Part shown: piece after piece, positions 19,696-28,484 of the stretch
Layout of the letters: every line of letters begins with the position of its first letter
Position numbering within the stretch: position 1 is the stretch's first letter
From: Achromobacter kerstersii
GTDB lineage: Bacteria > Pseudomonadota > Gammaproteobacteria > Burkholderiales > Burkholderiaceae_B
NCBI RefSeq assembly: GCF_902859595.1
Contig: NZ_CADIJQ010000008.1
Span: 124,001 to 188,000, forward strand
Length of the DNA stretch: 64,000 nucleotides
Direction: 5' to 3'
Notes under the pieces: model-generated
What the model was told of the DNA's origin: nothing
Databases searched by the model: none
What the model saw: only the letters and a program-made list of their open reading frames with translations
Program-made: the position numbers and the translations under genes

Positions 19696-20784
19696 TCAGG
19701 TCGGCTGCTGCACGACGATGGACGGGAATTTCCCGGCCATATCGCGCGGTAGCGCCGCGACGCCCGCTGCCAGCTTTCTTGCAATGCCGCGGTAAAGCGC
19801 GGCGGCTTCGCTGCCCGCATCCGACACCACCGTCGGCGTGCCGGCGTCCGTCTGCTCGCGAATCGCCAGCGTCAGAGGCAGGCTGCCCAGCCACGGCGTC
19901 TGATATTGCTCGGCCATGCGCTGGCCGCCGCCCTCGCCAAAGATGTGTTCGGCGTGCCCGCACTGCGAGCAGATATGGATGGCCATGTTTTCGACCACGC
20001 CCAGGATCGGCACTTCCACCTTCTGGAACATGCGCAAGCCCTTGCGGGCGTCCAGCAACGCCACGTCTTGCGGCGTGGTGACGATGACCGCACCCACCAC
20101 CGGCACTTTCTGCGCCAGCGTCAGCGCCACGTCGCCCGTGCCAGGCGGCATGTCGACGATCAGGTAATCCAGATCGCGCCAATTGGTCTGGCGCAGCAAT
20201 TGTTCCAGCGCCTGCGTGACCATCGGGCCACGCCAGATTGCGGGAGAGTCGGCATCAATCAGGAAGCCGATGGAATTCGCCTGCAGGCCATGGCCCGTCA
20301 GCGGCTCCATGCTTTTGTTGTCCAGGCTTTCCGGACGGCCGGAAATGCCCAGCATCGTCGGCACGCTGGGGCCATAGATATCGGCGTCCAGCACCCCGAC
20401 CTTGGCGCCTTCGGCCGCCAGGGCCAGCGCCAGGTTGACGGCGGTGGTGCTCTTGCCCACGCCGCCCTTGCCGGATGCCACCGCAATAATGTTGCGCACG
20501 TTGGGCAGCGGCTTCAGCCCCTTCTGCACGGCGTGCGAGGCCACTTTCCAGGTAACGGTGACTTGCGCATCGGCCACGCCAGCTTGGGCCAGCGCGGCGG
20601 CGGCAATGCCTTGAATCTGCTCGCGGACGCTGTCCGCGGGATAACCGAGTTCCAGCGTCAGGGCCACGCGAGCGCCCGCCAGCTGAATGTCACGATCTTT
20701 TACAGAAACGCCCAGGTCCAATCCCGTGTTCGGGTCTTGCGCGGCGCGCAGCGCAGCGCGGATGTGTTCTATCGTTATACTCAT
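19696..20784 (-). CDS. apbC: Iron-sulfur cluster carrier ATPase (Mrp/ApbC family)
   Basis: 362 aa. An N-terminal MIP18-like domain (1-90) precedes a deviant Walker A loop SGKGGVGKST at 104-113, typical of ParA/Mrp ATPases. VDMPPGTGD is the Walker B region near 205, and the CSQCGH motif near residue 273 supplies the cysteines that bridge a 4Fe-4S cluster between subunits. It loads Fe-S clusters onto apoproteins in the cytoplasm. It is the first gene of the apbC-tamA-tamB-dcd operon; its ATG at 20784 lies about 100 bases from the divergent small membrane protein gene. Confidence 0.95.
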   Translation of the reverse strand: MSITIEHIRAALRAAQDPNTGLDLGVSVKDRDIQLAGARVALTLELGYPADSVREQIQGIAAAALAQAGVADAQVTVTWKVASHAVQKGLKPLPNVRNIIAVASGKGGVGKSTTAVNLALALAAEGAKVGVLDADIYGPSVPTMLGISGRPESLDNKSMEPLTGHGLQANSIGFLIDADSPAIWRGPMVTQALEQLLRQTNWRDLDYLIVDMPPGTGDVALTLAQKVPVVGAVIVTTPQDVALLDARKGLRMFQKVEVPILGVVENMAIHICSQCGHAEHIFGEGGGQRMAEQYQTPWLGSLPLTLAIREQTDAGTPTVVSDAGSEAAALYRGIARKLAAGVAALPRDMAGKFPSIVVQQPT

Positions 20785-20885
20785 GTCACTATGGTTCCGT
20801 AGGCAGCGCGGCTTCTGCGGGCCGCCATCCCCTAAAGGATAGCGGATACGCGGGAACCTTTCGCTGCGTTTTGCATCCGACCTTC

Positions 20886-21161
20886 ATGACCAACACACTT
20901 ATCCGCTTCTTCCGTGCCGTCCTATTCGCCGCCCTGGCCTTGATCGGTATGGCGATGGCGCTGGTCTTTATGCTGTCCACGGCTCTCGCCGTGGCGATCC
21001 TGTACGTGGTCGCCAAGGTGCGCGGCAAACCTTTCGGCGTTCGCGCCTATTGGAGCCAGCGCCAAGGCGCCCGCCCGGGTCCGTTCCAGACCGCCACCGC
21101 CCCCTTCGCCACGCAACCGCGTGGCGATGTGATCGACGTCGAAGCCCGCGAAATCCGCTAA
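20886..21161 (+). CDS. Small membrane protein of unknown function, 91 aa
   Basis: MTNTLIRFFRAVLFAALALIG starts a strongly hydrophobic stretch (residues 6-42) long enough for a helical hairpin or one long helix. A basic, Pro-rich soluble tail (KVRGKPFGVRAYWSQRQGARPGP) follows. I chose the ATG at 20886; a TTG at 20871 extends it by five residues. No strong ribosome-binding site is visible. The position between apbC and metG is the only context. Function unknown. Confidence 0.6.
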   Translation: MTNTLIRFFRAVLFAALALIGMAMALVFMLSTALAVAILYVVAKVRGKPFGVRAYWSQRQGARPGPFQTATAPFATQPRGDVIDVEAREIR

Positions 21162-21180
21162 GCGCGGCATTTCCGTAGCG

Positions 21181-21202
21181 CTTGCGCCGCCTGCGGCGCA
21201 AG
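21181..21202. terminator. Perfect GC-rich hairpin after the small membrane protein gene
   Basis: CTTGCGCCGC pairs with GCGGCGCAAG around a minimal loop, 20 bases after the stop at 21161. No U-tract follows, so it may be a weak or Rho-assisted terminator or simply an mRNA-stabilising end. Confidence 0.4.
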
Positions 21203-21277
21203 CCGGCCATTGCCTGGTAAGCCGCCAGGGCTCATTGCCCCAGCCGCCCGCCGTCTTCGCCTTGGCCGTGTCCCCTT

Positions 21278-21315
21278 CAACCCGCCTGATTCGCAGCCCT
21301 GCGATCGGCGGGTTG
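21278..21315 (+). promoter_or_regulatory. Stem-loop in the region upstream of metG
   Basis: CAACCCGCC (21278-21286) pairs with GGCGGGTTG (21307-21315), and the intervening bases can form an inner GAT-CGCA/TGCGATC stem. It lies 105 bases before the metG ATG. It could be a leader structure or terminator; no T-box or riboswitch consensus was recognised. Confidence 0.35.
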
Positions 21316-21419
21316 TGTCGTTAGCGCAAAGCCTTCCCGGACACCCGCCCGGGCACGTCTTCGCCGTTGTCCTAAAATGGCCGGCTAATCCCTTTTCCCC
21401 TCAACCTCTGTCGACAACC

Positions 21420-23486
21420 ATGTCTCGCACCCTTTTTGTCACCACAGCGCTGCCCTACGCCAACGGATCTTTCCACATCGGCCACATCATGGAGTACATC
21501 CAGGCTGATATCTGGGTTCGTTCGATGCGAATGGCGGGCCACACGGTGCACTTTGTGGGCGCGGACGACGCGCACGGCGCGCCGATCATGTTGAAGGCCG
21601 AAAAGGAAGGCATCACGCCGCAGGCGCTGGTCGCCCGCTACGCGGCCGAACGGCCGCAGTACCTGAACGGCTTCCATATCCGTTTTGATCACTGGCATTC
21701 CACGGATTCCGCCGAGAACGTGGCGCTGTCGCACGACATCTACCGCGCGCTGAAGGCCCAGAACCTGATCGAAACCCGCTCCATCGAGCAGTTCTACGAT
21801 CCGGTCAAGGGCATGTTCCTGGCCGACCGCTACATCAAGGGCGAATGCCCGAAGTGCCACGCGAAAGATCAATACGGCGATTCCTGCGAAGTCTGCGGCG
21901 CGGTCTACGCGCCCACCGAGCTCATCAACCCGTACTCGGCGCTGACCGGCGCCACCCCGGTGCTGAAGTCGTCCGACCACTTTTTCTTCAAGCTGTCCGA
22001 CCCGCGCTGCGTGGAATTCCTGCAGCAATGGACGACGGGTTCCAACGCCAACGGCGGCAAGCACTTGCAGCCCGAAATGCTGGCCAAGACCCGCGAATGG
22101 CTGGGCGCCGAAGACGGCGAAGCCAAACTCGGCGACTGGGACATCTCGCGCGACGCGCCCTACTTCGGCATCGAAATTCCCGATGCGCCGGGCAAGTACT
22201 TCTACGTGTGGCTGGACGCGCCGGTGGGCTACCTGGCGTCGCTGAAGTCGTACTGCGAGGTCAAGGGCCTGGATTTCGACGCCCTGCTTGACCCCAACGG
22301 CACCACCGAACAGGTGCACTTCATCGGCAAGGACATCGTGTACTTCCACGCGCTGTTCTGGCCCGCCATGCTGAAGTTCGCCGGCCGCAAGACGCCGGAC
22401 GCCGTAAACGTGCACGGTTTCATCACCGTCAGCGGTGAAAAGATGTCCAAGAGCCGCGGCACCGGCATTTCACCGCTGCGCTACCTGGAAATCGGCATGA
22501 ACGCCGAATGGATGCGCTATTACATCGCCGCCAAGCTGAACGCCCGGGTTGAAGACATGGACTTCAACCCCGAAGACTTCATCGCCCGCGTCAACAGCGA
22601 CCTGGTCGGCAAGTACGTCAACATCGCCAGCCGCGCCGCCAGCTTCATCACGAAGCACTTCGACGGCGTGCTGGGCTATTCGGGCGACACCGCCGCGCTG
22701 TCGGCGGAATATGCCGAGCAGGCCGAATCCATCCGCGCCGCCTTCGAGGCCCGCGAATACAACCGCGCCATCCGCGAAATCATGGCCTACGCCGACCGCA
22801 TCAACCAGGCGTTCGACACGGCCCAACCGTGGGTGCTGGCCAAGGGCATCGCCACGGCAGACGACGCGCAAAAGGCCGCGCTGCAAGACATCTGCTCGCG
22901 TTCGCTGGCGGGCTTCAAGGCGCTGTCCGTGATGCTGGCCCCCGTGCTGCCGTCGCTGGCCGAGCGCGTCGCGCTGGAACTCTTCGGCGCGCAAGCCCCG
23001 TTCACCTGGGCCGACGCCGCCGTGCTGCCGCAGCGCGTGGCGCCGTTCAAGCACCTGATGCAACGCGTCGAACCGCAAATGCTGGAAGACCTGTTCGAAC
23101 CGCCCGCCGCCCCCGTGGTGGTGCCTGGCGGCGAACCGGTGGCCGGGACGATCTCTATCGACGACTTCGCCCGCGTCGACCTGCGCATTGCGCAGATCGT
23201 CAACTGCGAACACGTCGAAGGCTCGACCAAGCTGCTGCGCTTGACGCTGGATGTGGGCGAAGGCCGCCATCGCAACGTGTTCTCGGGCATCAAGTCGGCC
23301 TACCAGCCGGAAGACCTGATCGGCAAGCTGACCGTCATGGTCGCCAACCTGGCCCCGCGCAAGATGAAGTTCGGCGTGTCCGAAGGCATGGTGCTGGCCG
23401 CCAGCCACGCGGATGAAGCCATCGACGCCGGCATCTACGTGCTGGAACCGTTCCCCGGCGCCAAGCCCGGCATGCGCGTGCGCTAA
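21420..23486 (+). CDS. metG: Methionyl-tRNA synthetase
   Basis: 688 aa, charging tRNA-Met. HIGH signature at residues 19-22 ([10 protein letters not shown]), a zinc knuckle with [18 protein letters not shown] near 145, KMSKS at 341-345, and the C-terminal tRNA-binding (EMAP-like) domain from about residue 580 ([13 protein letters not shown]). I used the ATG at 21420 ([16 protein letters not shown]); the frame is open back to 21210 but the added 70 residues are not MetG-like. Followed by a strong symmetrical terminator. Confidence 0.98.
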   Translation: MSRTLFVTTALPYANGSFHIGHIMEYIQADIWVRSMRMAGHTVHFVGADDAHGAPIMLKAEKEGITPQALVARYAAERPQYLNGFHIRFDHWHSTDSAENVALSHDIYRALKAQNLIETRSIEQFYDPVKGMFLADRYIKGECPKCHAKDQYGDSCEVCGAVYAPTELINPYSALTGATPVLKSSDHFFFKLSDPRCVEFLQQWTTGSNANGGKHLQPEMLAKTREWLGAEDGEAKLGDWDISRDAPYFGIEIPDAPGKYFYVWLDAPVGYLASLKSYCEVKGLDFDALLDPNGTTEQVHFIGKDIVYFHALFWPAMLKFAGRKTPDAVNVHGFITVSGEKMSKSRGTGISPLRYLEIGMNAEWMRYYIAAKLNARVEDMDFNPEDFIARVNSDLVGKYVNIASRAASFITKHFDGVLGYSGDTAALSAEYAEQAESIRAAFEAREYNRAIREIMAYADRINQAFDTAQPWVLAKGIATADDAQKAALQDICSRSLAGFKALSVMLAPVLPSLAERVALELFGAQAPFTWADAAVLPQRVAPFKHLMQRVEPQMLEDLFEPPAAPVVVPGGEPVAGTISIDDFARVDLRIAQIVNCEHVEGSTKLLRLTLDVGEGRHRNVFSGIKSAYQPEDLIGKLTVMVANLAPRKMKFGVSEGMVLAASHADEAIDAGIYVLEPFPGAKPGMRVR

Positions 23487-23507
23487 TCGCGTACGCCATT
23501 CACGGCC

Positions 23508-23550
23508 AAAAAGGCCAGCTCGCGCAGGATCAGCGAGCTGGCCTTTTTTT
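23508..23550. terminator. Bidirectional intrinsic terminator between metG and vapC
   Basis: AAAAAGGCCAGCTCGC (from 23508) and GCGAGCTGGCCTTTTTTT (to 23550) form an 11-bp GC-rich stem with a T-tract on the plus strand and an A-tract that becomes a U-tract on the minus strand. It can therefore serve both convergent genes. Confidence 0.92.
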
Positions 23551-23995
23551 ATGGGCTGACGGACGCAAGGCTATCGCCTTGCCATGGGTTGAGGACGTTG
23601 ACGCCACAAGGCAGAAAATCGGCGGCGTCTCGTGTGACAACGGTCATGCCGTGAACCAAGGCGGTCGCGGCGATGAGACCGTCGGACAAGGGCTGGACTG
23701 TTGGAACGTGAAGCTGCGCGCCGCGCAGTGCAACCGCACCATCGACCGGCAGCACCCGGCCATCAAAGGCCGGCAGGACATGGCGATCAAACCATTTTCT
23801 AAGCACGGCCCCTTGAAGCGGGTCGCGGCGCTCCAGGCGGAGCACGCCAACTTCAAGTTCGTGGACAGTAATCACCGACACATAGAGATCGGAAATATCC
23901 ACGCTGTCAGCCCACCGCGCGACCGGTGCATAGGCTTTACCCAGGGGCACCTTGCGCAGTTCTGACACCACGTTCGTATCCAAGATGAAGGTCAC
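23549..23995 (-). CDS. vapC: PIN-domain ribonuclease toxin, VapC/FitB type
   Basis: 148 aa. The PIN acidic residues are visible: D6 in FILDTNVVSEL, the Glu in VHELEVGVLRL near 46, Asp in PLSDGLIAATAL near 104 and Asp in VVTRDAADF near 122. Such toxins cleave RNA, often tRNA. The start is GTG at 23995 and overlaps the antitoxin stop in the form GTGA, so the two genes are translationally coupled. All catalytic positions appear intact. Confidence 0.88.
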   Translation of the reverse strand: MTFILDTNVVSELRKVPLGKAYAPVARWADSVDISDLYVSVITVHELEVGVLRLERRDPLQGAVLRKWFDRHVLPAFDGRVLPVDGAVALRGAQLHVPTVQPLSDGLIAATALVHGMTVVTRDAADFLPCGVNVLNPWQGDSLASVSP

Positions 23996-24201
23996 ACACG
24001 ACCCGCAACGTTGGCAGGCCTGCGGCGAAACGGAAGCTCGATTTCAATGCCGGCAGCGCTTGGCATAGCGAGCAGATCCACGATTGATCTGCGCCGTGTA
24101 GTCGTGGGATGCGCCGCGGCGGCGAGCACCATCCGTCGCACACACCTACTGCGACGTGCTTTCACCGCAGCGGTGCGGCATGAAATTCGGGGCGTGGTCA
24201 T
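23992..24201 (-). CDS. Probable VapB-type antitoxin, 69 aa, apparently internally shortened
   Basis: The ATG at 24201 has a perfect AGGAGG site. The C-terminal part (SIVDLLAMPSAAGIEIELPFRRR) looks like the toxin-binding tail of ribbon-helix-helix VapB/FitA antitoxins. AVKAR and VRRMVLAAA recall the two ends of their N-terminal DNA-binding unit, but the 12 to 15 residues normally between them (ARRHGRSMEEE-like) are not there. It lies directly upstream of, and overlaps, the toxin gene. The family call is mostly from position and the tail. Confidence 0.6.
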   Translation of the reverse strand: MTTPRISCRTAAVKARRSRCVRRMVLAAAAHPTTTRRRSIVDLLAMPSAAGIEIELPFRRRPANVAGRV

Positions 24202-24317
24202 GGTTCCCTCCTGATTGGTCATCACCAGATGGGAAAGGTACTGCGCCAGCTTGCATTAAAGGGCGAGACGGCACGGCAAATCAGACGAACTCACGTCCGT
24301 ATCGACCGCAGCAAGCA

Positions 24318-25052
24318 TTACTTGCTAGGCGCCAACCCCGGGTCCAGCGAGTGGCGTTCGTCGAAGACGAAGCACTTGCCTTCGTAGCCCGGGCCGCCCG
24401 TTTCCTCGAAGTACTTGAGGATGCCGCCATCCAGTTGGTACACGTTCGGGATGCCGGCTTCGTTCATGTAGATGGCGGCTTTCTCGCAGCGGATGCCGCC
24501 GGTGCAGAAGCTGACGATGGTCTTGCCTTCGAGTTCGGCGCGGTGCGCCTGCACGGCGGCGGGGAATTGCGTGAAGCGGTCAATACGCCAATCGATGGCG
24601 TTCTTGAAGGTGCCTTCGTCCACTTCGAACGCGTTGCGGGTGTCCAGCATGACGACGGGGCGTCCGGCGTCGTCCACGCCCTGCTCCAGCCAGCGCGCGA
24701 CCGTTCGGGCGTCCACGCCCGGCGCGCGGCCCGCTTCGGGGCGGATGGTGGGGTGGTCCATGCGGATGATTTCGCGCTTGATCTTGACGAGCAATTTGCG
24801 AAACGGCACGCCTTCGCTTTGGCTGAATTTGACTTCCAGATCGGCGAAACGCGGATCGGCGCGCAGCGCCTGCAAGAAGGTGTCGATGCTCGCGGCCGAG
24901 CCGGCCAGGAACAGGTTGATGCCTTCTTCGGCCAGCAGGATGGTGCCCTTGAGCGCGCCGTCGCCGGCAAGCGCCAGCAGGTGGGCGCGCAGCTCGGGCA
25001 GGGAGTCCAGCGAAACGAATTTGTAGGCGGCGATATTGACGACGGAAGTCAT
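24318..25052 (-). CDS. trhO: tRNA uridine(34) hydroxylase, rhodanese family
   Basis: 244 aa. An N-terminal acylphosphatase-like half ([18 protein letters not shown] near residue 36) precedes a rhodanese domain with [22 protein letters not shown] and the active-site loop C183-TGGIRC189. The family (YceA/TrhO) makes 5-hydroxyuridine at the tRNA wobble base using oxygen. The product is shorter than the E. coli enzyme, lacking its C-terminal extension, and ends normally. It starts [12 protein letters not shown]. Confidence 0.93.
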   Translation of the reverse strand: MTSVVNIAAYKFVSLDSLPELRAHLLALAGDGALKGTILLAEEGINLFLAGSAASIDTFLQALRADPRFADLEVKFSQSEGVPFRKLLVKIKREIIRMDHPTIRPEAGRAPGVDARTVARWLEQGVDDAGRPVVMLDTRNAFEVDEGTFKNAIDWRIDRFTQFPAAVQAHRAELEGKTIVSFCTGGIRCEKAAIYMNEAGIPNVYQLDGGILKYFEETGGPGYEGKCFVFDERHSLDPGLAPSK

Positions 25053-25137
25053 GGCAAAGCAAGAAAATGCGGACGGCGAAGCCCGTAATAGTAATCGCTG
25101 GGCGGGCCGCCCCGCCCAGCGCCCGCCTTGATCCTGC

Positions 25138-25977
25138 TCAACGCGAGACGATTTCCTGCTCGATCACGGCGTCCAGCACCCAGCGCACGGTCGAGGCGCC
25201 GGCGGGCGGGGACGGGTCGGCGGCTTCGACCACGCGCAGCCGGTAGCGGATGCCCGGCTGGAAATTGAAGCCGGTGATGTCGCCGTACCAGAGCTGCCAT
25301 GGTTGCGAGGCGCTGTCGCGCACCTGGTAGCACATGGCGCGGCCGGCGCCAGCGTTGCACGGCACGCGCTCGGCGTTCACGTAGACCAGCTTCGTCGGGC
25401 CGGCGCTGCCGCCTGCCACGGGGTCGGCGCGGCGGCCGAAGTCCAGCGTGTCGCCCGAGCTCAGCACCCACGTCATGCGCTGCGGGTTGTTGGTGTTGTC
25501 CACCGACGTGGCGGTGATGCGGGTCAGGCCGGCCAGGAAGTCCTGCTCCAGCTGCATGTTCTGTGGGGCGCAGGCCATCATCGTGGCAACCGGGTTCGCC
25601 CGCACGATCAGCTGGCCATTGGCGACCGTGTACGGCGCGTTGTACTGGTTGCAGCCGGCAAAGCCGGACATGCGGGGCGCGCCCTGGTCATGGACAAAGC
25701 TGGCCGTCAGTGGACGGGAATCTGTGGACGGATGCGGGATGGTGCGCAGGCCGCCGCCCGGCAGGGTCCAGCGGGCCAGATCCCAGCTGGTCTGCGCCAA
25801 GATGTCGGACGCCGAGGCCGGCTGGAAGCGGGGGTCCTGCCCATCCGCCGCACGCGGGGGTGACGAGGCGCAGGCGGCCAGGCCAACCGACAACACACAA
25901 GGCGCCAGCCAGCGCAGCAAGGCAGAATGAGACGTCCTGGAATCTCCAGGGGCGTATAGGGAGTGTTTACGAGGCAT
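25138..25977 (-). CDS. META-domain plus DUF4377-like lipoprotein
   Basis: 279 aa. A late signal peptide ends in a lipobox (VGLAAC, Cys about 36). The META/HslJ-like domain follows with [23 protein letters not shown] and [19 protein letters not shown]. After about residue 185 a second domain ([25 protein letters not shown], then [16 protein letters not shown]) resembles DUF4377, often found beside META domains. Probably outer-membrane anchored; the role is unknown, with heat or stress links only by the HslJ name. It lies just downstream of a paralogue, with repeats between. Confidence 0.8.
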   Translation of the reverse strand: MPRKHSLYAPGDSRTSHSALLRWLAPCVLSVGLAACASSPPRAADGQDPRFQPASASDILAQTSWDLARWTLPGGGLRTIPHPSTDSRPLTASFVHDQGAPRMSGFAGCNQYNAPYTVANGQLIVRANPVATMMACAPQNMQLEQDFLAGLTRITATSVDNTNNPQRMTWVLSSGDTLDFGRRADPVAGGSAGPTKLVYVNAERVPCNAGAGRAMCYQVRDSASQPWQLWYGDITGFNFQPGIRYRLRVVEAADPSPPAGASTVRWVLDAVIEQEIVSR

Positions 25978-25984
25978 ACGGGGC

Positions 25985-26080
25985 GGGGCTGACAGGGCTT
26001 AGGGCTGATGGGCCTGGGCCTTATGGGGCTCACAGGCCTTAGCGCATTTGGGCTTATAGGGCTTATAGGGCTTACGGCGT
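25985..26080. repeat. Degenerate GGGCTTA-type short repeats between two META genes
   Basis: About nine degenerate units of 9 to 12 bases around GGGCTTATA(G), the last three nearly identical (26050-26075), fill the space between the two META-domain lipoprotein genes. Confidence 0.8.
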
Positions 26081-26090
26081 TCGACCGGCT

Positions 26091-26621
26091 TTAAGGGGTC
26101 GGAGGGTCCTGACGGCGCTCAAACTCCAGCACATCGCCACCGCGCAGATTGAAGGTCAGATGCCGCGGGGCGCCGCCACTATCCAACGTGAACGTGTCGA
26201 TGGTGGTCAGGCCGCGCAGGTAGTCGGCTTCCAGCTTGGCGCGTTCCGGCGAGGGGCAGGCCATGCGGGTCGTGGCTGGAGCATCGATGAACAACTTGCC
26301 GCTTTGCAGCTTGTACGTGCCCATGTAACGGTTGCAGCCCGAAAAGCCGTTGGCGCGGTACTCCTTGCCTTGCGCCAGAAAGGTCAGGCGCACCGGTTCA
26401 CCGTTGTCGCCATGCGGAATATCGCGCAGCGCACCGCCTTTTTGCGTCCAGCGCACCAGCTCCCAGCTGGTCTGCGCCAGGGAATCCTTGCTGCTTGCGG
26501 CATTGGCCGCCGCGGCGCCTTCCGGGCGCGCGCCCCCGGTGGACCCCGCGCAGCCCGCCAGCGCGACGGTCAGAAGGCTCAGGCAAAGCAGCCGGCAACG
26601 CGAAGACATATGGGTAAGCAT
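26091..26621 (-). CDS. META-domain lipoprotein (HslJ-like)
   Basis: 176 aa from the ATG at 26621, which has AAAGGAG upstream. The signal peptide ends in a lipobox (VALAGC). META domain features are QTSWELVRWTQKGGALRDIP, ANGFSGCNRYMGTYKL and MACPSPERAKLEADYLRGL, the same landmarks as the neighbour at 25138. The frame is open upstream to 26921 but that part has no lipoprotein start. It is single-domain, whereas the downstream paralogue has an added C-terminal domain. Confidence 0.8.
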   Translation of the reverse strand: MLTHMSSRCRLLCLSLLTVALAGCAGSTGGARPEGAAAANAASSKDSLAQTSWELVRWTQKGGALRDIPHGDNGEPVRLTFLAQGKEYRANGFSGCNRYMGTYKLQSGKLFIDAPATTRMACPSPERAKLEADYLRGLTTIDTFTLDSGGAPRHLTFNLRGGDVLEFERRQDPPTP

Positions 26622-26925
26622 GGTTGAGACTCCTTTGAATTTCACACCCCCGACTGTAACCGGGGCCGGGCCAGAACGTCCCGCGTTCTCCCCCCTACAG
26701 CCGTATCCAAAAGCAGCAATTCCCATTCCGGCGCTAACGCAGATGATGCAGGGTGCTGAATCGAATGCCGCATAGCGGCCCCCGGCACCCGCGCGCAGAA
26801 TCAGTGCAGACCACGCATCCGGCCGGCCCTGGCAGCACAGGGATAGAAGCTGATCACAGCAACATTGCAGGCGCAGGTGTCCGGCCCAAGAGGCCAAAAC
26901 GATAAGACTACCGGGAGACACGGCG
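26622..26925. other. Divergent intergenic region, no gene seen
   Basis: This is the spacer between the minus-strand META lipoprotein gene and the plus-strand acyltransferase gene. A small hairpin CCCCG-N8-CGGGG lies at about 26647-26664. GGGAGA ahead of 26926 serves the acyltransferase. No convincing promoter boxes were found. Confidence 0.5.
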
Positions 26926-28083
26926 ATGGGCTTTTTGAGAACCTTACTTGCGCTATCAGTGGTGCTGGACCACCTGGGCGGCGGCTATGCCGACCACCTG
27001 GTCGGCGGCCGGCTGGCGGTACAACTGTTTTATGTGATTTCCGGATTTTTGATTTCCTATGTGCTGACGGCAACAGACACGTATCAGGGCGCCACCGGCA
27101 AGTTCTACGCCAATCGCTTCCTGCGTCTGTTCCCCATCTATCTGGCGGTAGCCGCCATGACGCTCGTCGCCCATGTCGTCTCCGGCGGCGCGTTCTTCCG
27201 CTTCTACGACGCCCTGCCCTTTTCCGCCGACTTGTTCCTGGTGCTGTCGAACTTGTTCATCTTCGGCCAGGACTGGCTGATGTTCTTCGGCATCGAGCAT
27301 TCGGCCCTGTCCTTTACCGGCAGCTTCGCGCATAGCGAGGTGCCGCTGTATCAAGGGCTGCTGGTGCCGCAGGCGTGGACGCTGGGCGTTGAGATGAGCT
27401 TCTATCTGGTCGCGCCCTTTGTGCTGGGCTCGCCGCGCCGCCTGCTAGCGTTGCTGGCCGCATCACTGGCGTTACGCGCCGTGCTGATCGTGACCGGTAT
27501 CGGCCTCTCCGACCCCTGGACCTACCGCTTTTTCCCAACAGAACTGGCGCTGTTCCTGATTGGCTCGCTGTCCCACCAGGTGCTGCTGCCCCGCTGCAAA
27601 GCGTGGATGCGCCGCTTCAACCGGCTGCCGGAAGTGGGCACCGCCGTGCTTGTTGCTTACTGCATGATTCATTTCTCGATTGGCCTGAACCCGACGGTGC
27701 GCGACGGCATCGCCGTCCTGCTGTTCGCGGCGCTGCTGCCGCTGGCGTTCCTGTTTCAGTCGCGCCATCGGCTGGACAAGGCGATCGGTGAATTGAGCTA
27801 TCCGATTTATATCTGCCATTCGCTGGTGATCATGTTCTTCAGCTGGCTGCTCAACGACGTTGAAATGCACCAGCCCATGTTGTTCTCGGCGCTGGTGATT
27901 GCGGGCTGTATCGGATTCTCGGCATTGCTGAATGGCTTGATTGCGGACCCGGTGGAACGCTTGCGCAGCCGTTTGCGCAATCGCGGAAAACAGGCCGCCG
28001 ACGTGCTGGCCCCGGTGCCGGACGCACAGCGGCGTCCGCCAAGCGCGGCCCAACCTATCGGGACTATTCGCCGCGCGCCCTGA
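26926..28083 (+). CDS. Acyltransferase family 3 membrane protein (OafA/NodX-like)
   Basis: 385 aa with about ten hydrophobic segments. MGFLRTLLALSVVLDHLGG places the family's conserved helix-1 His near residue 17, and QLFYVISGFLISYVL follows near 35. RFLRLFPIYLAV and AWTLGVEMSFYLVAPF are further acyltransferase-3 landmarks. Members acetylate or succinylate glycans such as O-antigen or peptidoglycan from the inner membrane. The acceptor is unknown, and no polysaccharide genes lie nearby. The last codons (TIRRAP) lie in a 22-bp direct repeat shared with the convergent regulator gene. Confidence 0.88.
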   Translation: MGFLRTLLALSVVLDHLGGGYADHLVGGRLAVQLFYVISGFLISYVLTATDTYQGATGKFYANRFLRLFPIYLAVAAMTLVAHVVSGGAFFRFYDALPFSADLFLVLSNLFIFGQDWLMFFGIEHSALSFTGSFAHSEVPLYQGLLVPQAWTLGVEMSFYLVAPFVLGSPRRLLALLAASLALRAVLIVTGIGLSDPWTYRFFPTELALFLIGSLSHQVLLPRCKAWMRRFNRLPEVGTAVLVAYCMIHFSIGLNPTVRDGIAVLLFAALLPLAFLFQSRHRLDKAIGELSYPIYICHSLVIMFFSWLLNDVEMHQPMLFSALVIAGCIGFSALLNGLIADPVERLRSRLRNRGKQAADVLAPVPDAQRRPPSAAQPIGTIRRAP

Positions 28084-28102
28084 GACTATTCGCCGCGCGC
28101 CT
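28062..28102. repeat. 22-bp tandem duplication at the convergent gene junction
   Basis: GACTATTCGCCGCGCGCC occurs at 28062 and again at 28084. The first copy holds the acyltransferase 3' end, the second the stop and last residues of the minus-strand XRE gene. Confidence 0.88.
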
Positions 28103-28484
28103 TGATGTAGGCCGCCAACACCAGCTCGATCTGCCGCTTTTCCTGCGAGCTCAAGCGCGCGTAGGTCGCGTACGACACGGACTCGAAAGGCCAGGCGGGC
28201 TGGGGCGCACATTCCCCGGCGTGAGCGGGCGGCGGCTCGGCATAACCGGAATTCAGCATCGGCCCCTCACCGGTGCTCAACCACATCGGGCTGACGCGCA
28301 GCGCGCGGGTCAGCTTGATGAGAGCATCGCTTGAGGGTTGCAGGCGTTGCCCGCTTTCGTAGTTGCCGATGGCGCTTTGCGACAGATTGCTTGCGACTGC
28401 CAAGTCCTTTTGAGTCCATCCCTGAAGCATTCTTGCGTTGCGCAGACGATGGCTAAACGTGTCCAATCGATCAACCTGAGACAT
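28086..28484 (-). CDS. XRE-family transcriptional regulator
   Basis: 132 aa from the ATG at 28484 (MSQVDRLDTFSHRLR); an upstream start at 28532 would add 16 residues in AT-rich DNA and is less likely. A Cro/C1-type helix-turn-helix spans about residues 10-65: LRNARMLQGWTQKDLAVASNLSQSAIGNYESGQ. SPMWLSTGEGP follows, as in phage-type repressors. The C-terminal part is short, without a protease domain. The target is unknown; the AT-rich upstream region is a likely autoregulatory site. Confidence 0.85.
   Translation of the reverse strand: MSQVDRLDTFSHRLRNARMLQGWTQKDLAVASNLSQSAIGNYESGQRLQPSSDALIKLTRALRVSPMWLSTGEGPMLNSGYAEPPPAHAGECAPQPAWPFESVSYATYARLSSQEKRQIELVLAAYIKARGE

Noticed and set aside
21210..21419. 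Upstream extension of metG by 70 residues
   Set aside because: Conserved MetG sequence begins at the ATG at 21420, and the extension runs through a hairpin and promoter-like region.
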